Shown here one piece after another: positions 45,575 to 54,094 of a stretch of DNA of 64,000 nt. The DNA lies in contig NC_017910.1 of the NCBI RefSeq assembly GCF_000262305.1, forward strand, positions 3,968,001-4,032,000, given 5' to 3'. The number at the start of each line of letters is the position of its first letter. The stretch's first letter is position 1. The notes below the pieces were generated by a model that was not told the origin of the DNA, searched no databases, and saw only the letters and a program-made list of their open reading frames with translations. Made by a program: the position numbers and the translations under genes. The stretch comes from Shimwellia blattae DSM 4481 = NBRC 105725. GTDB lineage: Bacteria; Pseudomonadota; Gammaproteobacteria; Enterobacterales; Enterobacteriaceae.

Positions 45575-46339
45575 TTATTTTCTGACCGGTGGCCGGGGCA
45601 GAATGCCGCAATCATGATCCTGAAGCTCCTCAGCAGACGCAAAATTCAGTGTGAGGTAATCCCTCTCGGTCGCCAGGAGCACGAAGCTGTTATCACCAAG
45701 GCTTGCCAGCGCCAGGGACCAGGCCCCCATATTCTGGCGGGCACCGGGGATCTCATTTGCCAGCAGAATAAACGGGCCATCCTCCACCAGCGTTTCCCGG
45801 CTCACTTTGCGGGCCAGGTACGGGTGGCCTGCCAGGTTTCCCGCCCGGCTCCAGCGGCTGCCCGCATCGGCCGCCCAGTGGTCCAGTTGCTGGCGCACGT
45901 CTTTACGCAGGCAGGAAATGTGGATATGTAACTGGTTCTGGGAGCGCCCGGAGGGGGAGTTGATCGCCAGGGAGAGGGCGCTGTCCGGTATGGGCTGGCC
46001 GTAGCGCTCGCTCAACAACCCCCGAGCCTGCCAGGCCAGCCAGAAGAAATTGGCCGTATCCAGAGAGAGCAGCTGCGGGCTTTCAATACCGCGGATCTGC
46101 GCAACGGGCATCAGCAAATACTGCAAAGGCCCGTTAATATCTTTCAGTGTGACGTAATTCTCTGCCATGCTGACACTGTGACAGGGCGCCGGATCCTGAT
46201 GCTGTTGTTGCCCCGGCACGCACTGCCTGCTGACAATCTGCCACAGGGCATCCGGGTGGTACGGGCGCAGTATCAGCCAGGCGCTGCCCAGAATCCCCAG
46301 CACAATCGCTATCCCTGCTCCCCATTTTGCAGCCCGCAT
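45575..46339 (-). CDS. cdh: CDP-diacylglycerol diphosphatase
   Basis: This 254-residue inner-membrane hydrolase splits CDP-diacylglycerol to CMP and phosphatidate. There is one N-terminal anchor (about 6-24). The HIT-like active site HIHISC is near the middle, and NGPLQYLLMP and NFFWLAWQAR are conserved family segments. It has about 60 percent visual identity with E. coli Cdh. It lies upstream of, and close to, the SLC13 permease gene. Confidence 0.93.
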   Translation of the reverse strand: MRAAKWGAGIAIVLGILGSAWLILRPYHPDALWQIVSRQCVPGQQQHQDPAPCHSVSMAENYVTLKDINGPLQYLLMPVAQIRGIESPQLLSLDTANFFWLAWQARGLLSERYGQPIPDSALSLAINSPSGRSQNQLHIHISCLRKDVRQQLDHWAADAGSRWSRAGNLAGHPYLARKVSRETLVEDGPFILLANEIPGARQNMGAWSLALASLGDNSFVLLATERDYLTLNFASAEELQDHDCGILPRPPVRK

Positions 46340-46394
46340 AATAACCTCTGATTAACATTCTCACCTCAGAGTACCGAAAAAGGCCACAAAGCGA

Positions 46395-46414
46395 AACGGC
46401 CCCGCAGGGCCGTT
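46395..46414. terminator. Hairpin after the quinone-oxidoreductase-like gene
   Basis: AACGGCCC pairs with GGGCCGTT around CGCA, about 40 bases beyond the minus-strand stop at 46455. The minus-strand tail is T-rich (TCGCTTTGTGG). Confidence 0.6.
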
Positions 46415-46454
46415 ATCATTCTGATTGCTGAAGTGAACACCCCTGCCGGGCGGC

Positions 46455-47054
46455 TCACATCGTGCTTGTCAGGTTTTTCAGGAAAGCGTCAATCTGCTCT
46501 GCCGTGGCAGCATCTGACTGGTAGAAGATATCCAGTTTCGTATCCTTCAGCCCACACCAGTGGAAAACACCTTCAACTACCTGAGTGTGTATTGCCTGTG
46601 TATAGCCGTGCTTGTCGAAGCCTTCAGGATCGCCCGCGGCCGTCGCGATAAGGCGTACCGGAACCTGACGTAAGTTACCCACAACCCGGCCGTCTTCTGT
46701 CATTTTGTACGCCCAGTCCAGGGTGAGTACGCGGTCAAACCAGCCTTTCAGCAGCCCAGGCACTGACCACCAGTACACCGGGAACACAAACACCAGCATA
46801 TCAGCCCGCTCCACGCGTTGCTGCTCACGCAGAACATCGGCGGGAAGCGCGCCAGCATTCCCGTGGTATACCTCAAGATCCGTCTGTGACATCGCCGGAG
46901 AAAAGGCCTCGGCATGGAGATCGGCAACCTCTACCTGCGTTCCCTGATCACGCAGATACCCGGCAATACCTGCCGCCAGTGAATGGGATAACGAATTTGC
47001 GACCGGATGAGCCGTTACGATAAGGGCATTATCCACTACATTTTTTACAGACAT
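46455..47054 (-). CDS. NAD(P)H quinone-oxidoreductase-like flavoprotein
   Basis: This 199-residue flavodoxin-fold protein belongs to the NQO/MdaB/KefF-like family (PF02525). The FMN/FAD phosphate loop is TAHPVANSLSHSL, and VFVFPVYWWSVPGLLKGWFDRV is the conserved flavin and dimer segment (quoted in part as PVYWWSVPG). GAAAGDPEGF-like glycine-rich sequence (TAAGDPEGFDKHG) follows. It probably reduces quinones or electrophiles by two electrons. It lies 73 bases after a TetR gene on the same strand, with a palindrome in the gap related to the one before that TetR gene. Confidence 0.8.
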   Translation of the reverse strand: MSVKNVVDNALIVTAHPVANSLSHSLAAGIAGYLRDQGTQVEVADLHAEAFSPAMSQTDLEVYHGNAGALPADVLREQQRVERADMLVFVFPVYWWSVPGLLKGWFDRVLTLDWAYKMTEDGRVVGNLRQVPVRLIATAAGDPEGFDKHGYTQAIHTQVVEGVFHWCGLKDTKLDIFYQSDAATAEQIDAFLKNLTSTM

Positions 47055-47088
47055 AACTACCTCATTACGGGATTAATTGCCTGCTATA

Positions 47089-47101
47089 TTACCATTAGTA
47101 A
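47089..47101. promoter_or_regulatory. Palindrome upstream of the quinone-oxidoreductase-like gene
   Basis: TTACCATTAGTAA, a 13-base imperfect palindrome 35 bases before the minus-strand start at 47054, shares TACCA...GTA with the palindrome at 47741-47753. It is a candidate operator for the adjacent TetR-family protein. Confidence 0.5.
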
Positions 47102-47127
47102 CTTGATTGGCAATCCGTATGACGTAA

Positions 47128-47721
47128 TCATTTTGCGCTCGCGGTGTAGGCCTCCAGTACGCCCTGTATCGCACCGCTGAGTATATCTTCTGCCACATTA
47201 CGCGCGAGAACCCCGTTGCTGGCCGCAGCGCCAAGCGCATCAGCCGCGCCAATAATGGCCGTTACTGCTGCCTCACCCTGAACGCCTTTTAACAAAATAT
47301 AGGGCGAAAGCACGGAACGCAGGCAGTCTTCGCTATCAGCGACGCATGTCTCCCGGAAGGCCTGTAGCGCCCGGGAGCCCGATAACGCGGCAGCAATGGG
47401 ACCCGTCTCAGGCCCGGCGCTGATAGAGCAATCAATATAGGCAGCGCTGAAAAAACGCACGGTCTTTTCCAGCGTTTTGTTATCGACCTTCAGCGTTTCA
47501 CGGAATCTTGCCAGCTGCTTATCGCTGAAATCCTGATACAACGCCATCAGCAACCCTTCACGGTCGCCAAAGTGATCGTAGGGAATAGGTTTTGTCACGC
47601 TGGCCCGCTCAGCCAGATATCCCAGCGTCAGCGCTTCAGTACCTTGCTGGCGCACGATCCCGCGAGCAACCTCCAGCAACTGCATCCGTCGGTCCTCTTT
47701 TTTTAAACGCTTAACAACCAT
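47128..47721 (-). CDS. TetR-family transcriptional regulator
   Basis: This 197-residue protein has an N-terminal helix-turn-helix (about 12-58, LGYLAERASVTKPIPYDHFGDREGL region) of the TetR type and a helical effector domain. It is not recognised as a specific named regulator. It lies directly upstream of a quinone-oxidoreductase-like gene on the same strand, an arrangement typical of electrophile- or quinone-responsive TetR pairs. A perfect palindrome lies 20-32 bases before its start, suggesting autorepression. The pair is inserted between cdh and sbp. Confidence 0.82.
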   Translation of the reverse strand: MVVKRLKKEDRRMQLLEVARGIVRQQGTEALTLGYLAERASVTKPIPYDHFGDREGLLMALYQDFSDKQLARFRETLKVDNKTLEKTVRFFSAAYIDCSISAGPETGPIAAALSGSRALQAFRETCVADSEDCLRSVLSPYILLKGVQGEAAVTAIIGAADALGAAASNGVLARNVAEDILSGAIQGVLEAYTASAK

Positions 47722-47740
47722 AACACCCTCACACCATTAC

Positions 47741-47753
47741 CTACCAAAGGTAG
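47741..47753. promoter_or_regulatory. Perfect palindrome upstream of the TetR gene
   Basis: CTACC-AAA-GGTAG is a perfect 13-base inverted repeat 20 bases before the TetR start. With the related element at 47089 it forms a candidate operator pair. Confidence 0.5.
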
Positions 47754-47916
47754 TTTGTACGCTTTATCTGAAAGGAAGTACGCCGCGTATTGATACCACC
47801 TCATGATTGCCAGAGCAGCGCGATGTATTTACCGGGCCTGACGAGCCAATGATGCCACAAACTGATTTGTGAGAGGAGGTTGGGGGATGTGCTGGTCACG
47901 CTTTGCAGTGCAAGAA

Positions 47917-47948
47917 CAGGAGGAGCCGCCCCTGGGGGCGGCTCCTGT
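47917..47948. terminator. sbp terminator
   Basis: A long GC-rich stem (GAGCCGCCCC with GGGGCGGCTC, plus outer ACAG/CTGT pairs) lies about 50 bases beyond the minus-strand sbp stop. The T-tail is weak. Confidence 0.65.
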
Positions 47949-47999
47949 GCCAGAGAGGGTCGCTGGCACTTTACTGGACTGGCGGGGCATTTTCAGCGG

Positions 48000-48989
48000 C
48001 TAGCGTTTTGATATCTGATCAAACGTGCCGCCGTTTGAGAAGTGCTCTTTCTGGGCTTTGGTCCAGCCACCGAACACCTCATCGATAGTAAACAGTTTCA
48101 GTTTCGGGAAGGCATCCGCATATTTTTGGGCAACTTGAGGGTCCCGCGGGCGGTAGTAATTCCGCGCCGCAATATCCTGCCCCTGCGGAGAGTAGAGATA
48201 CTTCAGATAGGCCTCAGCAACTGCCTGGGTGCCTTTCTTCTCGACAACTTTATCAACAACAGAGACGGTCGGCTCCGCCAGGATAGACTCGCTCGGGGTG
48301 ATGACCTCAAACTTGTCCTTACCCAGCTCATGGGTTGCCAGCAGCGCTTCGTTTTCCCAGGCGATAAGCACATCACCAATACCGCGCTCGACAAAGGTGT
48401 TCGTGGAGCCACGGGCACCGGAATCCAGCACTTCTACGTTCTTATACAGCGCTTTTACGAAATCCTGTGCTTTTGCCTGATCGCCGTTATTGTGATGCAG
48501 TGCATAGCCCCAGGCGGCCAGGTAGTTCCAGCGCGCGCCGCCGGAGCTTTTCGGGTTCGGCGTAATAACGGACACGCCGGGTTTAACTAAATCGTTCCAG
48601 TCATGGATTTGCTTCGGGTTACCTTTACGCACCAGAAACACAATGGTCGAGGTATAGGGCGCGGAGTTATCGGCCAGGCGTTTGATCCAGTTTTTATCAA
48701 GGCGCCCGCGCTCAGCAATGGCGTCCACATCGTAGGCCAGGGCCAGGGTGACCACGTCAGCATCAATGCCGTTAATCACGGATGTGGCCTGCTTGCCGGA
48801 GCCGCCGTGAGACTGGCGAATAGTGACCGTATCCCCGGTTTCCTGCTTCCAGTGCGCGCTGAACGCTTTGTTATACTGGTCGTACAGTTCGCGGGTGGGA
48901 TCGTAAGACACGTTTAACAGCTGAATATCTTTGGCCAGAGCACCTGCAGAGGCCAGCAACACGGTTAAGCCAATTCCCCACTTATTCAT
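48000..48989 (-). CDS. sbp: Periplasmic sulfate-binding protein
   Basis: This 329-residue ABC-transporter binding protein has a signal peptide (about 1-19, ending ALA). It delivers sulfate/thiosulfate to CysTWA. Conserved segments are LNVSYDPTRELY, QSHGGSGKQA, ITPNPKSSGGARWNYLAAWG and EVFGGWTKAQKEHF. Length equals E. coli Sbp. It is expected to be under CysB control; no site was identified by eye. Confidence 0.97.
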   Translation of the reverse strand: MNKWGIGLTVLLASAGALAKDIQLLNVSYDPTRELYDQYNKAFSAHWKQETGDTVTIRQSHGGSGKQATSVINGIDADVVTLALAYDVDAIAERGRLDKNWIKRLADNSAPYTSTIVFLVRKGNPKQIHDWNDLVKPGVSVITPNPKSSGGARWNYLAAWGYALHHNNGDQAKAQDFVKALYKNVEVLDSGARGSTNTFVERGIGDVLIAWENEALLATHELGKDKFEVITPSESILAEPTVSVVDKVVEKKGTQAVAEAYLKYLYSPQGQDIAARNYYRPRDPQVAQKYADAFPKLKLFTIDEVFGGWTKAQKEHFSNGGTFDQISKR

Positions 48990-49103
48990 GACCTGCTCGC
49001 TTATTGTTATGGTTAAGTAATACGCAGAGCCTGCCAGAAGCCGGGGGGATTATTAAAGAATAAAAAAAACATGGATATAACTAAACGCGATATACACGGC
49101 GAT

Positions 49104-49125
49104 AAAAAAGCCGGGAAATCCCGGC
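49104..49125 (-). terminator. pfkA terminator
   Basis: GCCGGGA pairs with TCCCGGC (49110-49125), and on the minus strand it is followed by six T (AAAAAA at 49104-49109 on the plus strand). Confidence 0.88.
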
Positions 49126-49134
49126 CTCTTCGCA

Positions 49135-50097
49135 TTAGTACAGTTTTTTAGCGCAGTCCAGCCAGTCGCCTTTAAACGGCCGCTTCATATGCTCAATGGC
49201 GTCAATAATATCGTGATGAACCAGTTTTTCGTTCTGAATACCGACGCAGCGGCCACCATAGCCCTGCAGCAGTAATTCAATGGCGTAAGCGCCCATACGG
49301 GAGGCCAGAATACGATCGTAAGGCACCGGCGAGCCGCCACGCTGAATATGGCCCAGAACCGTGGCGCGGGTTTCGCGGCCGGTCTCTTTTTCAATGTAGG
49401 TGGAAAGCTCATGCACGTCGCACATGTGCTCGGTGATGGCGACAATCGCGTGTTTTTTGCCTTTCGCAATACCGGCTTTGATGCCTTCAACCAGCTCTTC
49501 GCGGTTAAATTCAACCTCCGGCACCACGATATACTCACAGCCACCGGCAATGGCCGCAGCCAGGGTCAGATCGCCACAGTAGCGGCCCATCACTTCAACA
49601 ATTGAAATACGCTGGTGGGAAGAAGAGGTGTCGCGCAGACGGTCAATCGCTTCAACGACCGTGCTCAGCGCCGTAAAGAAGCCGATGGTGTAGTCAGTGC
49701 CTTTGATGTCGTTATCGATAGTGCCCGGCAGGCCGATGCACGGGAAACCCATCTCGGTAAGACGTTTGGCCCCCATGTAGGAACCGTCACCACCGATAAC
49801 CACCAGCGCATCCAGACCCCGTTTTTTCATGTTTTCGATGGCAACGGCGCGCACGCTCTCTTCACGGAATTCAGGGAAACGCGCAGAGCCCAGGAAGGTG
49901 CCGCCGCGGTTGATCATGTCGGAAACGCTGTAACGGTCCAGGCTAATCATGCGATCTTCATACAAGCCGAGGTAGCCGTCATAGATACCATAAACTTCAA
50001 GACCTTCAGTTAACGCCGCACGAACCACGCCACGGATCGCCGCGTTCATGCCTGGCGCATCACCGCCGCTCGTCAATACACCGATTTTCTTAATCAT
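49135..50097 (-). CDS. pfkA: 6-phosphofructokinase I
   Basis: This 320-residue ATP-dependent enzyme, the E. coli length, performs the committed step of glycolysis. The ATP loop is LTSGGDAPGMNA, GGDGSYMGA follows, and the catalytic Asp is in GTIDNDIKGTD. RGGSPVPYDR is the allosteric/substrate signature. A Cra-like site lies about 110 bases upstream. Confidence 0.98.
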   Translation of the reverse strand: MIKKIGVLTSGGDAPGMNAAIRGVVRAALTEGLEVYGIYDGYLGLYEDRMISLDRYSVSDMINRGGTFLGSARFPEFREESVRAVAIENMKKRGLDALVVIGGDGSYMGAKRLTEMGFPCIGLPGTIDNDIKGTDYTIGFFTALSTVVEAIDRLRDTSSSHQRISIVEVMGRYCGDLTLAAAIAGGCEYIVVPEVEFNREELVEGIKAGIAKGKKHAIVAITEHMCDVHELSTYIEKETGRETRATVLGHIQRGGSPVPYDRILASRMGAYAIELLLQGYGGRCVGIQNEKLVHHDIIDAIEHMKRPFKGDWLDCAKKLY

Positions 50098-50203
50098 GAC
50101 AACCTCTGAACTTAGAATGCAAGAGAAATCCTATTGCCGGACACCGCAACCGGGCGTAACCGCGTTCATCAACCAGGTCCATAATATAACAGCAATTCTT
50201 AGC

Positions 50204-50215
50204 TGAATTGATTCA
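50204..50215. promoter_or_regulatory. Cra-like site upstream of pfkA
   Basis: TGAATTGATTCA is a 12-base near-palindrome resembling the Cra (FruR) consensus TGAAACGWTTCA, 107 bases before the pfkA start. Cra represses pfkA in E. coli from a comparable position. A minus-strand -10-like TATTAT lies 3' of it. Confidence 0.55.
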
Positions 50216-50277
50216 GGTCAGGCATCGTGATGACAAATTAAACCCTTAAAGGTCACTTTTTGCACTAACCATGGAAT

Positions 50278-51177
50278 TTACAACTGTCCTTGCGGGGGCT
50301 CAGTGACGACCACTGAGCACGGATCCTGGTGAATAATGACATCTGCGTCCGGAAAGCGCTGCAGGATGGCCTGCTCCACGCGATCCGCAACGGCATGAGC
50401 CTCAACAAGTGGAAGTTCATCTTCCAGTTCGATATGCACCTGGATAAAGCGCGTAACCCCTGACTGGCGGGTGCGCAGGTCGTGCGCCCCACGGACGCCG
50501 GGGCATCCTTTCACTATATCCGCAATCGCTTGTTGCTCGTCATCTGGCAGCGCCCTGTCGAGCAGGGACTGCACCGCCTCATACCCCATGTGTAATGCAC
50601 TATATAAAATATAGATGCCAATCCCCAGAGCAAACAGAGAATCGGCCCGGTGCCATCCATACCAGGATAAACCCAGCGCTATCAGAATCGCACTATTCAT
50701 TAACACATCTGACTGGTAATGGAGCATATCAGCCCGAATCGCCTGACTACCGGTTTTTCTGACAACCCAACGCTGAAATGTTACCAGGATCACAGTACAG
50801 ACCAATGCAATGACCGTAACCACTACCCCAACCCCCGGGCTGCTCATTTGTTCCGGCCGCGCAAGGTGCTGGATACTGGTCAAAAACAGAAACAGCGCCG
50901 ACCCGGAAATGAACATACTCTGGGCCAGGGCCGCCAGCGATTCGGCCTTGCCGTGACCAAAAGAGTGTTCGCTGTCGGCAGGTTGTAGCGAATAGCGCAC
51001 CACCAGAAGATTCGTCAGCGAGGCGGCCATATCCACCAGGGAGTCCACCAGCGCCGCCAGAATACTGACAGAGCCGGTAACCCACCACGCCAGTACCTTG
51101 ATGATCAGCAGCAGTAGCGCCATTACCGTTGCGGCCAGCGCCGCGCGGCTGACAAGCCGCCTATATTGTTGATTCAT
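50278..51177 (-). CDS. fieF: Ferrous-iron/zinc efflux pump FieF
   Basis: This 299-residue cation diffusion facilitator has six helices (residues about 10-205) and a cytoplasmic metal-binding domain. The zinc/iron transport site includes the Asp residues of ALVDSLVD and HYQSDVLMN. SFGHGKAE is a family signature, and IHQDPCS lies in the C-terminal domain. It exports divalent metal using the proton gradient. It is on the same strand as pfkA and separated from cpxP by the CpxQ terminator. Confidence 0.96.
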   Translation of the reverse strand: MNQQYRRLVSRAALAATVMALLLLIIKVLAWWVTGSVSILAALVDSLVDMAASLTNLLVVRYSLQPADSEHSFGHGKAESLAALAQSMFISGSALFLFLTSIQHLARPEQMSSPGVGVVVTVIALVCTVILVTFQRWVVRKTGSQAIRADMLHYQSDVLMNSAILIALGLSWYGWHRADSLFALGIGIYILYSALHMGYEAVQSLLDRALPDDEQQAIADIVKGCPGVRGAHDLRTRQSGVTRFIQVHIELEDELPLVEAHAVADRVEQAILQRFPDADVIIHQDPCSVVVTEPPQGQL

Positions 51178-51235
51178 AATTGCTCCAGCACAGGAATGCT
51201 GGCTAGTATAGCGAGGATCTTGTCAATCTGAAGGC

Positions 51236-51292
51236 AAAAAAAACCCCGCCAGAGGCGGGGGAAGACAGGGATGGTGTCTATGGCAAGGAAAA
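51236..51292 (-). ncRNA. cpxQ: CpxQ small RNA from the 3' end of the cpxP mRNA
   Basis: The minus strand from 51292 reads TTTTCCTTGCCATAGACACC and continues with ATCCCTGTCTTCCCCC, the conserved 5' part of CpxQ. A terminator hairpin (CCCCGCCTCTGGCGGGG) with eight T ends it at 51236. In E. coli and Salmonella, RNase E releases CpxQ from the cpxP 3' UTR, and Hfq uses it to repress envelope-protein mRNAs. The RNA begins about 20 bases after the cpxP stop. The hairpin doubles as the cpxP terminator. Confidence 0.88.
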
Positions 51293-51312
51293 CCTGGAAT
51301 ACTGCTACTCTG

Positions 51313-51804
51313 CTACTGATTGCGGGCGCTGTAACTTGACAGCTGCAACGAGGAGGAATCTCCCGTTTCCGCCAGCTCATGGAGCTTTTCCATGTGCTGT
51401 TGATGTTTCTGGTTTAATACGGCCTGTTGCTCCGGTGTCAGCAGGCGGTACATCTGGTTACGCACTCTGGCCATTTCGACCTGGCGCTGTATGCCTTCCT
51501 GCGCCATTTTCTCTGCCTGTTGACGAACAGCGCGTTCATCAAATTTTTCTGCTGTCACCAGGCGATGCATGGCATCGATTTCGCTAACATTAACAGGAGC
51601 GCTGTTGTGGCGGGCCTGCTGCATCAGATCCCGCATTTGCTGGCGCTGATGTTCGGTTAAACTGATGCCGTCAAACATATGTAACTGCCGGGCCGGATGC
51701 TCTGCTCTGTTGCGGTTATCGCCCGACAATTCAGCAGAATGACTGGCGAAAGTGCTCAGCATCAGCGTCAGACCCGTTACGGTGGCGATAACATTGCGCA
51801 TCAC
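51313..51804 (-). CDS. cpxP: Periplasmic stress adaptor CpxP
   Basis: This 163-residue periplasmic protein has a signal peptide (about 1-24). It inhibits CpxA and escorts misfolded pilins to DegP. Both LTxxQ motifs of the CpxP/Spy fold are present (LTEHQRQQ and LTPEQQAV). It is divergent from cpxRA, with a CpxR box between them, and its 3' UTR encodes CpxQ. Confidence 0.95.
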   Translation of the reverse strand: MMRNVIATVTGLTLMLSTFASHSAELSGDNRNRAEHPARQLHMFDGISLTEHQRQQMRDLMQQARHNSAPVNVSEIDAMHRLVTAEKFDERAVRQQAEKMAQEGIQRQVEMARVRNQMYRLLTPEQQAVLNQKHQQHMEKLHELAETGDSSSLQLSSYSARNQ

Positions 51805-51882
51805 TTAACTCCCGATATTTTGCGTGCTGCGATTCAACGACATGCAGTCTACGAATTACGCTGCAAACTAGCGTCAGGGGGT

Positions 51883-51897
51883 GTAAAACAACGTAAA
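51883..51897. promoter_or_regulatory. CpxR box between cpxP and cpxR
   Basis: GTAAA-ACAAC-GTAAA is a perfect match to GTAAA-N5-GTAAA, about 80 bases from the cpxP start and 54 from the cpxR start. It should mediate CpxR activation of both directions. Confidence 0.9.
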
Positions 51898-51950
51898 GTC
51901 ATGGATTAGCCAACCTGGATGACGTAATTTCTGCCTCGGAGGTAACAAAA

Positions 51951-52649
51951 ATGAATAAAATTCTGTTAGTCGATGACGATCGGGAGCTAACGTCCTTACT
52001 CAAGGAGTTGCTCGACATGGAAGGTTTTAATGTGCTGGTCGCCCATGACGGCGAACAGGCACTCAGCTTGCTGGATGACAGCATCGATCTGTTATTACTG
52101 GATGTTATGATGCCGAAGAAAAACGGTATCGACACTCTTAAAGAACTACGCCAGACACACCAGACCCCCGTTATTATGCTGACCGCCCGCGGTAGCGAAC
52201 TTGATCGGGTGCTCGGCCTTGAGCTTGGCGCTGATGATTACCTGCCAAAACCGTTTAATGACCGGGAGCTGGTCGCCCGTATCCGCGCCATTTTGCGCCG
52301 TTCACACTGGAGCGAGCAGCAGCAAAGCAGCGAAACCGGTTCGCCCAATCTGGAAGTTGACGCCCTGAGCCTGAATCCTGGCCGCCAGGAAGCCAGCTTC
52401 GACGGGCAAACGCTGGAGTTAACCGGCACGGAATTCACCCTCCTGTATTTACTGGCCCAGCATCTCGGCCAGGTGGTTTCCCGCGAGCATCTCAGCCAGG
52501 AAGTGCTCGGCAAGCGCCTGACCCCGTTTGACCGGGCAATCGATATGCATATTTCTAACCTGCGCCGGAAGCTGCCGGAGCGCAAAGACGGTCACCCCTG
52601 GTTTAAAACACTACGCGGGCGCGGCTACCTGATGGTGTCCGCTTCATGA
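51951..52649 (+). CDS. cpxR: Envelope-stress response regulator CpxR
   Basis: This 232-residue OmpR-family regulator has the phospho-acceptor Asp in LLLLDVMMPKKNG (D51), an acidic pocket in LVDDDRE, Lys in LPKPFN and a C-terminal winged helix (about 135-232). Length equals E. coli. Its stop overlaps the cpxA start (ATGA). Confidence 0.98.
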   Translation: MNKILLVDDDRELTSLLKELLDMEGFNVLVAHDGEQALSLLDDSIDLLLLDVMMPKKNGIDTLKELRQTHQTPVIMLTARGSELDRVLGLELGADDYLPKPFNDRELVARIRAILRRSHWSEQQQSSETGSPNLEVDALSLNPGRQEASFDGQTLELTGTEFTLLYLLAQHLGQVVSREHLSQEVLGKRLTPFDRAIDMHISNLRRKLPERKDGHPWFKTLRGRGYLMVSAS

Positions 52650-54025
52650 TAAGCAGCCTTACCGCGCGCATTTTCGCCATATTCTGGCTGACTCTGGCGC
52701 TTGTACTGATGCTGGTATTGATGTTGCCCAAGCTCGACTCACGCCAGATGACAGAGCTGCTGGAAAGCGAGCAACGCCAGGGCGTGATGATCGAGCAACA
52801 TGTTGAAGCAGAACTCGCCACCGACCCTCCCAATGATCTTATGTGGTGGCGGCGTCTGTATCGCGCAATTGAGAAATGGGCTCCGCCCGGTCAGCGGCTG
52901 TTGCTGGTTACCAGTGAAGGCCGCGTTATTGGCGCCCACCGCGATGAAATGCAGATCATTCGTAACTTTATCGGCCAGTCCGATAATGCCGATCATCCCC
53001 AGAAGAAAAAATATGGCCGCCTGGAAATGGTGGGGCCGTTTGCCGTTCAGGATGGCGAAGATAACTACCAGTTATACATGATTCGCCCCGCCAGCAACTC
53101 CCAGTCAGACTTTATCAACCTGCTGTTCGACAGGCCGCTGTTGTTGCTGATTGTGACCATGCTGGTCAGCTCGCCGCTGCTGCTGTGGCTGGCGTGGAGC
53201 CTGGCAAAACCGGCCAGGAAGCTGAAAAACGCCGCCGATGAAGTCGCCCGGGGGAATTTACGCCAGCACCCTGAGCTGGAGTCCGGCCCTCAGGAGTTCC
53301 TGGCAGCAGGCGCCAGCTTTAACCAGATGGTCACCGCGCTGGAGCGGATGATGACCGGTCAGCAACGGTTAATTTCCGATATTTCGCACGAGCTGCGCAC
53401 CCCGCTGACCCGCTTACAACTGGGGACCGCGTTATTACGCCGCCGTAACGGCGAGAGCAAAGAGCTTGAGCGCATCGAAACGGAAGCCCAGCGGCTGGAC
53501 GGTATGATTAACGATCTGCTGGTGATGTCCCGCGAGCAGCAGAAAACCGCCCTGGTCAGCGAAACCCTGAAAGCCAGCCAGCTGTGGGGTGAAATGCTGG
53601 ACAACGCCGCCTTTGAGGCAGAGCAGAAAGGCAAGTCGCTGAAGATAACCTACCCTCCCGGCCCCTGGCTGCTGTACGGCAACCCGAACGCCCTGGAGAG
53701 CGCGCTGGAAAATATTGTCCGCAACGCGCTGCGCTATTCACACACTGAGATAGCCGTGAATTTTGCCGTGGATAATCAGGGGATCACCATCACCGTTGAT
53801 GACGACGGCCCGGGGGTTGACCCGGCCGATCGCGAGCAAATCTTCCGGCCCTTCTTCCGCACCGACGAGGCGCGCGATCGCGAATCGGGCGGCACCGGTC
53901 TGGGCCTGGCGATTGTCGATAACGTGGTGAAACAGCACCGGGGCTGGGTAAAAGCCGATGACAGCCCGCTGGGCGGGCTGCGCCTGACCCTGTGGCTGCC
54001 GCTTTACCACCGTAACAAGCAATAA
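52646..54025 (+). CDS. cpxA: Envelope-stress sensor kinase CpxA
   Basis: This 459-residue sensor kinase has membrane helices at about 8-29 and 165-187 flanking a periplasmic sensor, followed by a HAMP domain. The phospho-accepting His is in DISHELRTPLTR (about residue 248). The ATPase has DDDGPGVDPADREQIF, and GGTGLGLAI near the end. It responds to envelope protein misfolding and is restrained by CpxP. It overlaps cpxR by 4 bases. Next to it lies trmL, unlike in E. coli. Confidence 0.98.
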   Translation: MISSLTARIFAIFWLTLALVLMLVLMLPKLDSRQMTELLESEQRQGVMIEQHVEAELATDPPNDLMWWRRLYRAIEKWAPPGQRLLLVTSEGRVIGAHRDEMQIIRNFIGQSDNADHPQKKKYGRLEMVGPFAVQDGEDNYQLYMIRPASNSQSDFINLLFDRPLLLLIVTMLVSSPLLLWLAWSLAKPARKLKNAADEVARGNLRQHPELESGPQEFLAAGASFNQMVTALERMMTGQQRLISDISHELRTPLTRLQLGTALLRRRNGESKELERIETEAQRLDGMINDLLVMSREQQKTALVSETLKASQLWGEMLDNAAFEAEQKGKSLKITYPPGPWLLYGNPNALESALENIVRNALRYSHTEIAVNFAVDNQGITITVDDDGPGVDPADREQIFRPFFRTDEARDRESGGTGLGLAIVDNVVKQHRGWVKADDSPLGGLRLTLWLPLYHRNKQ

Positions 54026-54031
54026 CACACC

Positions 54032-54055
54032 GGGCCGGGAGATCCCTTCCGGCCC
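54032..54055 (+). terminator. Hairpin after cpxA
   Basis: GGGCCGG pairs with CCGGCCC around a 10-base loop just after the cpxA stop. No T-run follows, so termination may be partial. Confidence 0.45.
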
Positions 54056-54072
54056 AAAGTCTGCTATTCTGC

Positions 54073-54090
54073 GCCCCCTCATAAGGGGGC
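54073..54090 (+). promoter_or_regulatory. Hairpin covering the trmL ribosome-binding site
   Basis: GCCCCC (54073-54078) pairs with GGGGGC (54085-54090) around TCATAA. The second arm contains the Shine-Dalgarno sequence AAGGGGG, ending 5 bases before ATG 54095. Folding would hide the ribosome-binding site, so translation of trmL may be damped. Confidence 0.5.
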
Positions 54091-54094
54091 TTTC

